The translations under genes were made by a program, and so were the position numbers. DNA of 64,000 nt from Villigracilis sp024434165 (lineage in GTDB: Bacteria; Chloroflexota; Anaerolineae; Anaerolineales; Villigracilaceae). Under the pieces are notes generated by a model. The model was not told the DNA's origin, did no database searches, and saw nothing but the letters and a program-made list of their open reading frames with translations. Position 1 is the stretch's first letter, and each line of letters starts with the position of its first letter. Of this stretch, positions 1 to 6,311 are shown one piece after another. The stretch spans positions 1 through 64,000 of the forward strand of contig SZPK01000017.1 of the NCBI GenBank assembly GCA_030263665.1, read 5' to 3'.

Positions 1-96
1 ATTCATGGAAGCCTCCCGATCAAGTTTTGTTTCTCAACTAAACTTTACTCGGAAGGCTTCCTCTTTTCAATCCCCTCAACTAAATAGCCAAAGTCA
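1..96. other. Left-edge non-coding segment
   Basis: No convincing gene. An 8-bp inverted repeat (GGAAGCCT near 8 and AGGCTTCC near 52) encloses an AT-rich loop of about 35 nt. It may be a weak terminator or a worn palindromic repeat. The segment lies downstream of the tRNA gene on the minus strand. Confidence 0.4.
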
Positions 97-133
97 AGGA
101 CTAATTGAGGAAGTGAGCGCGGAGAGGATCGAA
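97..133. repeat. Duplicated tRNA-Lys 3' end, distal copy
   Basis: This 37-bp block is identical to 177-213, which holds the T-arm half, acceptor 3' strand and immediate trailer of the tRNA-Lys gene. Beyond position 133 the two copies differ completely, so this is not a second tRNA: it has no anticodon arm, D-arm or 5' acceptor strand. A duplicated tRNA 3' end is the usual trace of site-specific integration (attL/attR). No integrase is visible in the window. Confidence 0.75.
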
Positions 134-156
134 TACATCCCTCGATGGGGCTCGAA

Positions 157-180
157 ACAAAAAGCCCTCCACATGGAGGA
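157..180 (-). terminator. Intrinsic terminator of tRNA-Lys
   Basis: Read on the minus strand, CCTCC-ATGT-GGAGG forms a 5-bp stem with a 4-nt loop, followed by GC and five T residues. It lies 14 nt past the tRNA 3' end. Its distal arm overlaps the start of the 37-bp duplicated block. Confidence 0.6.
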
Positions 181-213
181 CTAATTGAGGAAGTGAGCGC
201 GGAGAGGATCGAA
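177..213. repeat. Duplicated tRNA-Lys 3' end, proximal copy
   Basis: Partner of the block at 97-133: 37 identical bases at 80-bp spacing. This copy includes the functional 3' half of the tRNA gene (194-213) plus 17 bp of trailer. The identity extends past the mature tRNA, which points to duplication or integration at this site rather than chance similarity between tRNAs. Confidence 0.75.
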
Positions 214-265
214 CTCTCAACAAACGGCTTAAAAGGCCGCTGCTCTGCCATTGAGCTACGCGCCC
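194..265 (-). tRNA. tRNA-Lys(TTT)
   Basis: On the minus strand the gene folds as a cloverleaf. The acceptor GGGCGCG pairs with CGCGCTC (one G-T pair), with discriminator A at 194. The D-arm begins TAGCTC. The anticodon stem GCGGC/GCCGT encloses the loop CTTTTAA with anticodon TTT. The T-arm is GAGAG-TTCGATC-CTCTC. The length is 72 nt and CCA is not encoded. The gene is divergent from trxA, and its 3' end is duplicated downstream at 97-133. Confidence 0.93.
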
Positions 266-346
266 GCTTTGCTTCGAGCGGGCAATATTCTAACATGCGA
301 AAGTAATACCGGCAAGGCACGCCGCGTCCAACAGAAGGAGGTATCA

Positions 347-670
347 ATGAGCAACGTCAAATACGTAACCGAACAGGACTTTCAACAGGAAGTCATCAAC
401 GCAGAAACCCCTGTGCTGGTGGATTTCACCGCCGACTGGTGCCAGCCCTGCAAAATGATCTCACCCATCGTGGAACAACTTGCCGGGGAATGGGGCGGCA
501 AAGTCAAGGTTGTCAAGCTCGACGCCGACCAGAATCCCAACATCATGATGCAGTACGGCGTCATGGGCATCCCCACCCTGATGCTTTTCAAAGGCGGCGA
601 GATCAAGGAACGCATCACCGGCTTCACCCCCAAGGACAGACTGGCGGCAAAAGTCACACCGCACGTGTAA
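347..670 (+). CDS. trxA: Thioredoxin
   Basis: A 107-residue thioredoxin, the normal family length, acting as a cytoplasmic dithiol reductant. The redox motif is WCQPC at residues 31-35 instead of the usual WCGPC. The cis-proline is in GIPT (P76), and the buried-Asp region VDFTADW precedes the active site. The ATG at 347 was chosen because a strong AGAAGGAGG lies 6-7 nt upstream. An upstream in-frame ATG at 251 would run into the tRNA gene. A terminator follows at 752-782. Gln between the active-site cysteines is uncommon and could shift the redox potential; that effect is inferred. Confidence 0.93.
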   Translation: MSNVKYVTEQDFQQEVINAETPVLVDFTADWCQPCKMISPIVEQLAGEWGGKVKVVKLDADQNPNIMMQYGVMGIPTLMLFKGGEIKERITGFTPKDRLAAKVTPHV

Positions 671-745
671 ATGCGTATTGCACGAATGCCTGCGCCCGCA
701 AATTACGCTTTTGATGGGCGGAGCGTAATTCGTGGACGCGGCGGG

Positions 746-751
746 TATAAT
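746..751 (+). promoter_or_regulatory. -10 box (TATAAT) before the peptidase gene
   Basis: An exact TATAAT directly abuts the trxA terminator hairpin. No good -35 is seen 17 bp upstream. If used, transcription would start inside the hairpin at about 758, giving the 796 gene a leader of roughly 38 nt. Confidence 0.4.
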
Positions 752-782
752 AGAGCCGACTAAGTTCGGCTCTATTTTTTTA
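752..782 (+). terminator. Terminator after trxA
   Basis: AGAGCCGA at 752-759 pairs with TCGGCTCT at 766-773, followed by A and a run of T residues. This is a clear rho-independent terminator, 82 bp after the trxA stop. Confidence 0.85.
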
Positions 783-795
783 TCAGGACAGAAAT

Positions 796-3327
796 GTGTC
801 AGAAGAAGAACAATTAAAGACGGCCATTTCAGCCATGAAATCAGGCGACCGCGCGCGGGCGTCTGCCATATTGGCAAAACTTGTCCAGCAATACCCGCAA
901 TCAGAACGGGGATGGTATCTGTTGGGAATGTGCGTTCCCGACCGGGAACAGCGCCTGTTTTGTTTTCGACGCGTCCTCGCGATCAACCCGAACAATCCCG
1001 ATGCCGGCAGACAGATCGCGCTTCTTTCCAAGCCCGAAGCGGCTTCATCTCCCCCTGCCTGGGCAGCCCCGACGCCTCCCCCCGTCGAACCGGAGCCGGT
1101 CTCCAAAACGTTCACACCCACCCAGCCGCTCCCGGAGACGGTTTCGCCTTTTGTTTATGAAGAGTCCGAACGTGAAGAGGGAAATTTAGAACCGCCGCCC
1201 GGGGAACCGGCTGTTCCCCAAAAGACGACAGAGAAGCAGCCACTCGCGAAAAAGAAACGATCCAACGCGCCCATCTATTATGCCGTGGCGGCATCCGTTG
1301 TCATTCTTTGCGTCGTCGGGTTGGGGGCAATCTATATGCTCGGCACAAGCGGCATGTTGGCTTCGCCTTTCCAGGCAGCGCAGACCCCCACACTAGTTAT
1401 TCCGCCCACCCTTGTCGTCCTGCCAACCGCCACACCGATCCCGCCGACCTTGATCCCAACACCCATGCCCACGGTGGCATACACACCGAAATATGAAGAC
1501 GCCCCCTGTCCGTTCGATGCGCCTTCCAACGTCAGAGTCACGTGCGGATACGCCATCCTGCCCGAAGACCGCACCGGCGACCCCAACCGCACCATCCGGC
1601 TGGCTGTGGCTGTCTTTCACAGCAGGAGTTCAAACCCGGCCCCGGACCCGGTCATGTTCCTGCAAGGCGGACCGGGCGGAGAAGCCGTCCAACTCAGCGC
1701 GGATGCGTACCGGGTCCTCGTCCAGCCTTTCCTTGCCGAGCGCGATTACATCACCTACGACCAGCGCGGCACGGGGCTTTCCGAGCCAGCCCTGATCTGC
1801 GACGAACTGGATAAGGTCTATCGGCAGGATATTTACGGAACCATCGAAACCAGCACGCGGGAACTGGTGTATCAGAACGCCTTTTTATCCTGCGCGGGTC
1901 TCTTGCAGGCGAAGGGCATCAACCTGCAAGCCTACAATACGGTCGAAAATGCGGCGGATTTGAAGGATATTGTCAAACTGCTGGGGTATGAAAAGGTCAA
2001 CCTTTACGGCGCATCATATGGGACCCGCCTCGCGCTTGTGACGATGCGAAATCACCCCGAGGTGGTGAAAAGCGCCATCCTCGATTCGGTCATGCCGGTG
2101 GAAACGAATTGGATCCATGAATTTCCGAACGTCGCCAACTACACGTTGACCAACCTGTTCGCCTCCTGCAAAGCGGACCCCGCCTGCAATTTCGCCTACC
2201 CCGATCTGGAAACCGTGTTCTGGGATCTGGTCCGGGAGTTGGACGCCAACCCCGTCACATTGACCACTTCCGCCTACCCGATGGGAACCGTCACCGAGAC
2301 CATTGACGGCTCATATCTCCTCTCGGTCGTCATGGGGCTCTCGAAAAATACCAGCCTCATCAACACCGCACCGCAGACCATCTACCGCCTGAGGGGCGGG
2401 GATTATTCCACGTTGATTGCAGCGCAATATGCCCTGCCCTACGCGCTCGACGGCATCAACCCCGGCTTGTATATCTCCGTGATGTGCCGCGAACATGTTC
2501 TGGATACAACCCCCGAAAACCTCAAAGCGGCGTCGGAACAATTGAATGTGGAAAACTTCATCTGGCGCCCCTTCTACGGCGATTTGGAGAAAATGTTCAA
2601 CGCCTGTAAAACCTGGGGGGCGGTCGGACCCGTACTCGGTGAGAAGGATGCGGTCATCAGCGAAATTCCCAGTCTGGTCATCGAGGGCACGTTCGATTCC
2701 GCCACTCCGCCCCAGTTCGGGAAGCAGGTCGCGGAGAAACTGCCCAACAGCTATTACGTCGAATTTCCCAACCAGGGTCACGTGCCGACGGCGGCTGATT
2801 CGAGCGGCTGCGCCATGCAGATGGCGCTGGACTTTATCGCCAACCCCGCCATCGAACCGGACCGCTCCTGTTTGGGCGAACTGCCCGGCGTTGAATTCCT
2901 TGTCCCGTATACGGGGAATCCGCCGCTCGAGATGGAAAAGCAAAGGGTCTTCGGCGTCACGCTCGATGTTCCCAAAGACTGGCTTTTCACGTTCGATGGT
3001 TTCTTCGTCCGGGCGAGTTCCCCCTTCGATATTACCCAGGTGAGCGCGCTGCGCGCGGCAATCAGCGTGCAGGAATTGAAGGATTTTTTCTCGTCCAGCA
3101 TTCACGGCTACCGCGGACTGGACGGCGCACCGGTGGAGGCGGGCATCCGCAGCGCCAATGGATACACCTGGAAACTGTATTACGCCACATCCAACGCCCG
3201 CCCTGTGGATATTGCCGCGGCGGAGGCTGGCAGTACGTCCCTGATCATCATCATGTTCAGCCACCCGGACGAGCACGATGCGCTCTACCGCACTGTCTTC
3301 CTGCCGATGGTTGATTCAGCGCGTTAG
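796..3327 (+). CDS. TPR-transmembrane-TAP-type alpha/beta hydrolase fusion
   Basis: An 843-residue multidomain protein. Residues 1-75 resemble one or two TPR units, 80-155 are Pro/Glu-rich, about 160-183 form one membrane helix, and 195-230 are a Thr/Pro linker. From 235 onward is an exported tripeptidyl-aminopeptidase-like hydrolase: oxyanion GGPGG (291-295), DQRGTG, nucleophile elbow GASYG with Ser407, and Asp634 (GTFDSATPP) and His662 (NQGH) completing the triad. About 120 C-terminal residues have no recognised fold. GTG at 796 keeps the frame; the overlapping ATG at 794 is out of frame and stops after seven codons. A cytoplasmic TPR joined to an extracytoplasmic peptidase is unusual. Substrate unknown. 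Confidence 0.85.
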   Translation: MSEEEQLKTAISAMKSGDRARASAILAKLVQQYPQSERGWYLLGMCVPDREQRLFCFRRVLAINPNNPDAGRQIALLSKPEAASSPPAWAAPTPPPVEPEPVSKTFTPTQPLPETVSPFVYEESEREEGNLEPPPGEPAVPQKTTEKQPLAKKKRSNAPIYYAVAASVVILCVVGLGAIYMLGTSGMLASPFQAAQTPTLVIPPTLVVLPTATPIPPTLIPTPMPTVAYTPKYEDAPCPFDAPSNVRVTCGYAILPEDRTGDPNRTIRLAVAVFHSRSSNPAPDPVMFLQGGPGGEAVQLSADAYRVLVQPFLAERDYITYDQRGTGLSEPALICDELDKVYRQDIYGTIETSTRELVYQNAFLSCAGLLQAKGINLQAYNTVENAADLKDIVKLLGYEKVNLYGASYGTRLALVTMRNHPEVVKSAILDSVMPVETNWIHEFPNVANYTLTNLFASCKADPACNFAYPDLETVFWDLVRELDANPVTLTTSAYPMGTVTETIDGSYLLSVVMGLSKNTSLINTAPQTIYRLRGGDYSTLIAAQYALPYALDGINPGLYISVMCREHVLDTTPENLKAASEQLNVENFIWRPFYGDLEKMFNACKTWGAVGPVLGEKDAVISEIPSLVIEGTFDSATPPQFGKQVAEKLPNSYYVEFPNQGHVPTAADSSGCAMQMALDFIANPAIEPDRSCLGELPGVEFLVPYTGNPPLEMEKQRVFGVTLDVPKDWLFTFDGFFVRASSPFDITQVSALRAAISVQELKDFFSSSIHGYRGLDGAPVEAGIRSANGYTWKLYYATSNARPVDIAAAEAGSTSLIIIMFSHPDEHDALYRTVFLPMVDSAR

Positions 3328-3338
3328 ACCCATTTTCG

Positions 3339-3368
3339 TTGACGATTCCCCAATCTTCGTGGTATCAT
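3339..3368 (+). promoter_or_regulatory. infC operon promoter
   Basis: TTGACG at 3339-3344 and TATCAT at 3363-3368 are separated by 18 bp, which fits a housekeeping sigma promoter. Transcription would begin near 3375 and include the leader hairpin at 3384-3398 before infC. Confidence 0.6.
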
Positions 3369-3383
3369 TCGCCCGCCAAAAAA

Positions 3384-3410
3384 CCAGCCCAATGCTGGAT
3401 TTGTTTTGTC
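3384..3410 (+). terminator. Leader hairpin upstream of infC
   Basis: CCAGC (3384-3388) and GCTGG (3394-3398) enclose a 5-nt loop, followed by ATTTGTTTTG. It could terminate the upstream peptidase transcript or act as an attenuator in the infC leader. infC-rpmI-rplT operons are often controlled in their leader by IF3 or L20, but no specific L20-binding fold could be assigned here. Confidence 0.5.
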
Positions 3411-3433
3411 TATTGTACAAAGAGGAGAAGCAT

Positions 3434-4006
3434 ATAAGCGCCAACGAATTTCGAGTAAATGAGGGCATCCGCGTTGCGGAGGTGCGCCTGATCGGTCCGG
3501 ATGGAGGCAACGTCGGAGTTGTACCCATCAAGGAAGCGTTGAAGATCGCCCGCGAAGCGGACCTGGACCTTGTGGAGGTCTCGCCCGGAGCCAACCCGCC
3601 CGTCTGCCGTGTGATGGATTTCGGCAAGTTCATTTACGAACGGGCAAAGAAGGAACGCGAGGCTCGGAAATCCCAGACCAAGATCGAGGTTAAGGAAATC
3701 CGCCTGCGCCCCAAGACGAACGAAGCCCATCGCGGTTTCAAGGTGGACGATGCCCGCCGCTGGCTCAATCAGGGCCATAAGGTGCGCGTGACCGTCAAGT
3801 TCCGCGGACGCGAGATGGATTACCCCGAAATTGCGTTGGAAGACCTGAAGGAAATCGCCCAGGACCTTTCCGATGTCGCAACCATCGAGGTCCCGCCGCA
3901 AATGGAGGGACGCACCATGCTCGTGGTGCTGGCGCCCACCAAAGGCGGCGCAAAAAAGAAAGAGAAACCCGAACAGGCTGAGGTCAGGAAAGAGGCGGAA
4001 GCCTGA
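3434..4006 (+). CDS. infC: Translation initiation factor IF-3, apparent AUA start
   Basis: About 190 residues covering both IF3 domains. The N-domain runs from NEGIRVAEVRLIG through PPVCRVMDFGKF, then a Lys/Arg-rich linker, then the C-domain with IRLRPKTNEAH and VKFRGREM. IF3 prevents premature subunit joining and checks start codons on the 30S subunit. The expected N-terminus falls at ATA 3434, 6 nt after GGAG (3424-3427). No ATG or GTG lies between the Shine-Dalgarno and the conserved N-terminus. The in-frame TTG at 3413 precedes the Shine-Dalgarno. E. coli infC uses AUU and is autoregulated through it, so a non-canonical start fits the family. rpmI follows after 86 bp. Confidence 0.9.
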   Translation: MSANEFRVNEGIRVAEVRLIGPDGGNVGVVPIKEALKIAREADLDLVEVSPGANPPVCRVMDFGKFIYERAKKEREARKSQTKIEVKEIRLRPKTNEAHRGFKVDDARRWLNQGHKVRVTVKFRGREMDYPEIALEDLKEIAQDLSDVATIEVPPQMEGRTMLVVLAPTKGGAKKKEKPEQAEVRKEAEA

Positions 4007-4092
4007 GCGGCGCAAGCCCCAAAGATGTTGATTCGTCCGCGGGCGTGAGTTCATGTCCGCGGTTTATTTTGTCTGAAAGGAGAAATTCCAGA

Positions 4093-4326
4093 ATGCCCCG
4101 CAAAGCAAAACCTGGAAAAAAGTACAAGCTGAAGACGCATAAAGCGACATCCAAGCGGTTTCGCCTGACCGGCTCCGGCACCCTGGTACGCACGAAAGGC
4201 GGCAAGAGCCATCTGCGCTGCCGCACGTCCGACCGCACCAAGGCGCTCTTGAGCGAGATGGTCCCCGTTTTAGGACGCAAGTACGTCAAACGCATCAAGC
4301 GTCTCGCGCCCAACATGGAAGAGTAG
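4093..4326 (+). CDS. rpmI: Ribosomal protein bL35
   Basis: A 77-residue basic protein of the large subunit. It begins MPRKAKPGKKYKLKTHKA and carries the family signature KTHKATSKRFRLTGSG. The ATG at 4093 follows AAAGGAGA at about 12 nt. An upstream in-frame ATG at 4045 would add 16 non-conserved residues and is rejected. It is the second gene of the infC operon. An 8-bp hairpin (4326-4345) overlaps the stop codon and lies before rplT. Confidence 0.95.
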   Translation: MPRKAKPGKKYKLKTHKATSKRFRLTGSGTLVRTKGGKSHLRCRTSDRTKALLSEMVPVLGRKYVKRIKRLAPNMEE

Positions 4327-4345
4327 GACGAAATTCATTTCGTCC
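4326..4345 (+). promoter_or_regulatory. Intercistronic hairpin rpmI-rplT
   Basis: GGACGAAA (4326-4333) and TTTCGTCC (4338-4345) form a perfect 8-bp stem with a TTCA loop that begins in the rpmI stop codon. It has no T-tract, so it is probably a processing, stability or translational control element rather than a terminator. Confidence 0.45.
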
Positions 4346-4445
4346 GAAAATGCAAAATAAATTTTGATTTGCGGCTTTCGGGTGTGCGCAACTGGCATGG
4401 CTTACAGCCCGCCGACGCCCGCGAGTTTGCAGGAGGTACTGAAAC

Positions 4446-4787
4446 ATGCGCGTTAAGGGAGGCCCGCAAGGGCATCTACGTCACAAGAAAGTTTTGAAGA
4501 TCACGAAGGGTCAGCGCGGAGCGAAGCACTTTTTGTTCAAGCGCGCCAACGAGGCAATGCTCAAGAGCCTCTGGTATGCCACTCGTGACCGCCGCGTGCG
4601 CAAGCGCGACCTGCGCAAGTTGTGGATTGCCCGCATCAACGCGGCTGCCCGCCTGAACGGCACCACGTACAGCCGTCTGGTGGCGGCGATGAAGAAGGCG
4701 AACATCGAGATCAACCGCAAGATGCTTGCCGACATCGCAGTAAGAAATCCGCAAGCCTTCGCCGCAGTGGTGGCGAAAACGAAATAA
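4446..4787 (+). CDS. rplT: Ribosomal protein bL20
   Basis: A 113-residue 23S rRNA-binding assembly protein, near the usual length. It has the basic N-terminal extension (HLRHKKVLKITKGQRG), then RDRRVRKRDLRKLWIARINAAAR and a C-terminal globular half. The ATG follows AGGAGG at 9 nt. It is the last gene of infC-rpmI-rplT and is followed by an imperfect terminator at 4794-4830. Confidence 0.96.
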   Translation: MRVKGGPQGHLRHKKVLKITKGQRGAKHFLFKRANEAMLKSLWYATRDRRVRKRDLRKLWIARINAAARLNGTTYSRLVAAMKKANIEINRKMLADIAVRNPQAFAAVVAKTK

Positions 4788-4793
4788 TACGGA

Positions 4794-4830
4794 GCAGGGA
4801 CGGTCCGACGGGCCGCCCCTGCGATTTTAT
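4794..4830 (+). terminator. Terminator after rplT
   Basis: GCAGGG-A-CGG (4794-4803) pairs with CCG-C-CCCTGC (4813-4822) with one mismatch, followed by GATTTTATT. It lies just after the rplT stop and just before the macro-domain gene. Confidence 0.6.
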
Positions 4831-4836
4831 TGGGGG

Positions 4837-4842
4837 TAAAAT
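4837..4842 (+). promoter_or_regulatory. -10 box placed for a leaderless macro-domain mRNA
   Basis: TAAAAT ends 6 nt before the ATG at 4849, and no Shine-Dalgarno lies in between. With normal spacing from the -10, transcription would start at or next to the A of ATG. Confidence 0.5.
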
Positions 4843-4848
4843 ACTGGC

Positions 4849-5433
4849 ATGAACACCGTGCTGGTCGAGAAAAAATTTCCATCCGGTCAAACCCTGCAGA
4901 TCGTTCAAGGCGACATCACCAGCGAAGAGGTGGATGCCATCGTCAACGCGGCGAACGAACGCCTGGCACATGGCGGCGGCGTGGCATGGGCGATCTCGAA
5001 AAAAGGCGGGGCGGCGATTCAACGGGAAAGCGACGACTGGGTCCGCAGGCATGGACCTGTCTCCCACGCGCATCCCGCCTGGACCTCGGGCGGACTCCTG
5101 CCTGCGAAGTACGTGATCCACGCTGTGGGTCCGGTGTGGGGCGATACCCTCGATGCGGGCGCAGGCGGCGATGAAGATAAAAAATTATCAGACGCCGTGA
5201 CCGGTTCTCTGCATGTGGCAGACGAGTTGAAATGCAAGGCGATCTCCATGCCTGCCATCTCCACCGGCATCTTTGGCTTTCCAAAAGATCGCGCTGCGGG
5301 AATTATTTTCCAGGCGATCGCATCCTATTTTGAAAAGAATAAAAATACAAGCGTGAAGCAGGTCCGCATTGTGTTATTTGATAAGGCAGCCATCGAAGCG
5401 TTTCTAGCCATTTGGAAAACAACCTTCCAATAA
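4849..5433 (+). CDS. Macro-domain (ADP-ribose-binding) protein
   Basis: A 194-residue single macro domain. Signature residues are GDIT near 24, VDAIVNAANERLAHGGGVAWAI (residues 28-49) and the later loop ISTGIFGFP. The family binds ADP-ribose or O-acetyl-ADP-ribose, and many members hydrolyse it or remove mono-ADP-ribose from proteins. Cytoplasmic, with no signal peptide. The N-x-A-N and GGG-V residues needed for catalysis in hydrolase members are present. The start has no Shine-Dalgarno, but a -10-like box lies 6 nt upstream. The neighbours do not suggest a toxin partner. Confidence 0.88.
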   Translation: MNTVLVEKKFPSGQTLQIVQGDITSEEVDAIVNAANERLAHGGGVAWAISKKGGAAIQRESDDWVRRHGPVSHAHPAWTSGGLLPAKYVIHAVGPVWGDTLDAGAGGDEDKKLSDAVTGSLHVADELKCKAISMPAISTGIFGFPKDRAAGIIFQAIASYFEKNKNTSVKQVRIVLFDKAAIEAFLAIWKTTFQ

Positions 5434-5460
5434 TTCATCCCTCATCCTTCATCCTTCTCA
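5434..5460. repeat. TCATCCT heptamer microrepeat
   Basis: Three to four imperfect units of (C/T)TCATCC(T/C) fill the gap between the macro-domain and methyltransferase genes and replace any Shine-Dalgarno of the latter. Confidence 0.5.
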
Positions 5461-6243
5461 ATGATCACCTCCAGCCAAAACTCGAAGATAAAACTTGTCC
5501 GCGCCCTGCTGGGACGCGCCAGAGAACGCCGCGAGGCGGGGGCGTTTGTGGCGGAAGGCGTTAGGCTGGTTGAAGAGGCGGCAAAGGGAGATTGGAGATT
5601 TGAGATTGTTTTGTTTGACGAGACCTTGAGCGAACGGGGAAAGGAGATACTCAAAACGCTCAGCACAAAAGGTGTGGAAATCGAAGAAGTTTCTGCCAGT
5701 GTGATGAAATCCTTGAGTGACACCGAATCTCCTCAAGGAATTCTCGCTGTGCTCAAGTTCTACCAATCTCCAATCTCTAATCATCTAAACTTCATTCTCA
5801 TCCCCGACCAGATCCGCGATCCAGGCAATTTGGGGACGCTGCTCCGCTCGGCGGCGGCTTCGGGCGTGCAGGCGGTTTTGATCCCGCCCGAAACGACGGA
5901 TGCCTTCGCGCCGAAAGTCCTCCGCTCCGGCATGGGCGCGCATTTCAGGCTGCCCATCCATTCGATGGGTTGGGAAGAAATTGAGAAGGTTGTGAAGATG
6001 GAAGGTTTGAATGTTTATGCCGCAGATATGGACGGTCCATCCTGCTGGGAAACGGATTTGAGAAAACCGCTGGCGTTGATTATTGGAGGCGAAGCCGAAG
6101 GCGCGAGCGAGTCCGCGCGGAAACTGGCAAATCGGAAAATCGGTATTCCAATGTCCGGCGCGGTCGAGTCCCTGAATGCAGGGGTGGCGGGAAGCGTGTT
6201 GATGTTCGAGGTGATGAGGCAGCGATCCGTGAATAGGGAATAG
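5461..6243 (+). CDS. TrmH/SpoU-family RNA 2'-O-methyltransferase
   Basis: 260 residues. An N-terminal substrate-binding region (EGVRLVEEA) is followed by a SPOUT knot with three SpoU motifs: RDPGNLGTLLRSAAASG (about 119-135), LIIGGEAEGAS and IPMSGAVESLNAGVAGSVLMFE near the C-terminus. Members methylate rRNA or tRNA ribose using S-adenosylmethionine; the target here is unknown. Two stretches (about 5587-5606 and 5762-5781) resemble the AGATTGGAG-type microrepeat seen elsewhere in the window. The stop codon lies inside the heptamer array that follows, so the last residues come from repeat DNA. Confidence 0.9.
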   Translation: MITSSQNSKIKLVRALLGRARERREAGAFVAEGVRLVEEAAKGDWRFEIVLFDETLSERGKEILKTLSTKGVEIEEVSASVMKSLSDTESPQGILAVLKFYQSPISNHLNFILIPDQIRDPGNLGTLLRSAAASGVQAVLIPPETTDAFAPKVLRSGMGAHFRLPIHSMGWEEIEKVVKMEGLNVYAADMDGPSCWETDLRKPLALIIGGEAEGASESARKLANRKIGIPMSGAVESLNAGVAGSVLMFEVMRQRSVNRE

Positions 6244-6298
6244 TAAATAGGGAATAGTAAATAGTAAATAGGGAATAGAGAATAGAGAATAGTAAATG
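6231..6298. repeat. Heptameric AATAG(G/T) array 1
   Basis: About nine units of the form GAATAGG/GAATAGT/AAATAGT run from the last codons of the methyltransferase gene almost to the next start codon. Related arrays lie at 59570-59655, 60131-60217 and 61157-61260. Confidence 0.85.
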
Positions 6299-6311
6299 GC
6301 GAGAGAACAAG

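Noticed and set aside
97..168. A second tRNA-Lys gene
   Set aside because: Only the T-arm half and acceptor 3' strand are present; the rest cannot fold into a cloverleaf.
3278..3433. N-terminal extension of IF-3 from an upstream ATG
   Set aside because: It would span the upstream gene's stop, the promoter and the leader hairpin. IF3 proteins start at the residues encoded from 3434.
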